NCBI GenBank assembly: GCA_009193005.1
Contig: SDWI01000432.1
Span: 10,001-74,000 of the forward strand
Length of the DNA: 64,000 bases
Reading direction: 5' to 3'
DNA from: Lamellibrachia luymesi
Lineage: Eukaryota > Annelida > Polychaeta > Sabellida > Siboglinidae
A model generated the notes under the pieces. It searched no databases, was not told the origin of the DNA, and was given only the letters and a program-made list of their open reading frames with translations. A program made the position numbers and the translations under genes. Below are positions 63,407 through 64,000 of this stretch, piece after piece (the stretch's first letter is position 1; each line of letters begins with the position of its first letter).

Positions 63407-64000
63407 GTAAAAAAATTATTTAAGCACTGTTATTTAAGCACTATTTAAACACTGAGATTATGAAGTTAAGTTGTGAAATTGTGACTTGTGAAACTGTTAA
63501 GGAAGTGACCTGGAATCAAATTGTTAAAACTTCAGAAAAGTCATATTTGCACTTTTCTGCTGACTGTAAACCAGTGACTTGGGCTCAGCTAGGTAATACA
63601 GTGTATGCGAACAAAGAACTCTAAAGTAATTCAGAGGTTGCACTGTGAAATGTTATTCCAGTATATGAATGTAGTACAAGATTTCGTTATCACAATATCT
63701 TGATGGATGTTAATGTTCAATGCAAACATCTCATGAAATACCAGTTTTATGTAAAATAGCTACTGGGAATTATAGATATTAGCAACTTATTACCAATAAA
63801 CAATGCATGTTAAACATTTTAACTGGGAGTAATTCAGTTTTACAGGGAATTTTGTTTATTGCATTTTGAATATGACAAATGAATGCAGAATAATTCTACC
63901 TGTTATCACAGCAAATGTTGCATATTTTTGCAGGGAATTATTGTCCATCATTATAGGGTATGGTGTACATTATGGGTAATAATGCAGATTATTTAGAATT
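63407..64000 (+). other. Intron 59 (partial), no recognised content
   Basis: The AT-rich sequence holds no exon encoding the expected continuation of the stalk (EEKLEAAKPALEEAE-like). One acceptor-like ttttgcag at 63927-63934 is not followed by a matching frame. Confidence 0.7.

Noticed and set aside
63935..63957. Possible exon after ttttgcag
   Set aside because: The frame does not encode the expected stalk sequence and no good donor follows.

Overview
The window is eukaryotic, animal-type DNA. It is AT-rich, with short exons bounded by GT/AG, introns of about 0.15 to 4.8 kb, CR1/L2-type and other non-LTR retrotransposon fragments, tRNA-derived SINEs, short inverted-repeat DNA elements and many minisatellites. 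Nothing is bacterial. The style fits an invertebrate metazoan with motile cilia, perhaps marine, but the phylum cannot be fixed from the sequence.

One gene fills positions 3722 to the right edge on the + strand: an axonemal outer-arm dynein heavy chain of the DNAH5/DNAH8 group. I trace 59 coding exons, all phase-compatible, giving about 3302 residues (9906 nt) without an internal stop. The first exon has the start ATG with an in-frame TGA 15 nt upstream. The order is: acidic leader and N-terminal conserved segment (exons 1-8), N-terminal tail (9-23), an 18-nt microexon (24), linker region (25-37), AAA1 with GPAGTGKT (38-40), AAA2 with GPSGAGKT (41-44), AAA3 with GEQGTAKT (45-51), AAA4 with GVGGSGKQ (52-58) and the first helix of the microtubule-binding stalk (59). 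The stalk tip, AAA5, AAA6 and the C-terminus lie beyond position 64000.

Positions 1-3721 are 5' flank: an unassigned stretch, a decayed LINE with a second LINE tail inside it, and about 950 bp of probable promoter/5' UTR with one weak RFX-like site.

The introns hold most of the novelty. There are two TTAA-flanked elements of piggyBac type (7327-7993, 38602-39472), a SINE with a 13-bp target duplication (20955-21281), an unclassified ~870-bp element family with three near-identical copies (54.4-58.4 kb), a diverged sister subfamily (53.0 and 60.8 kb), and about fifteen LINE tails. The most unusual pattern is that several tandem arrays begin or end exactly at a splice junction and repeat the splice site with its exon edge (exons 14, 50, 54 and both sides of 58; more weakly 19 and 30). 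Two single N bases (50217, 53201) mark assembly joins inside repeats.
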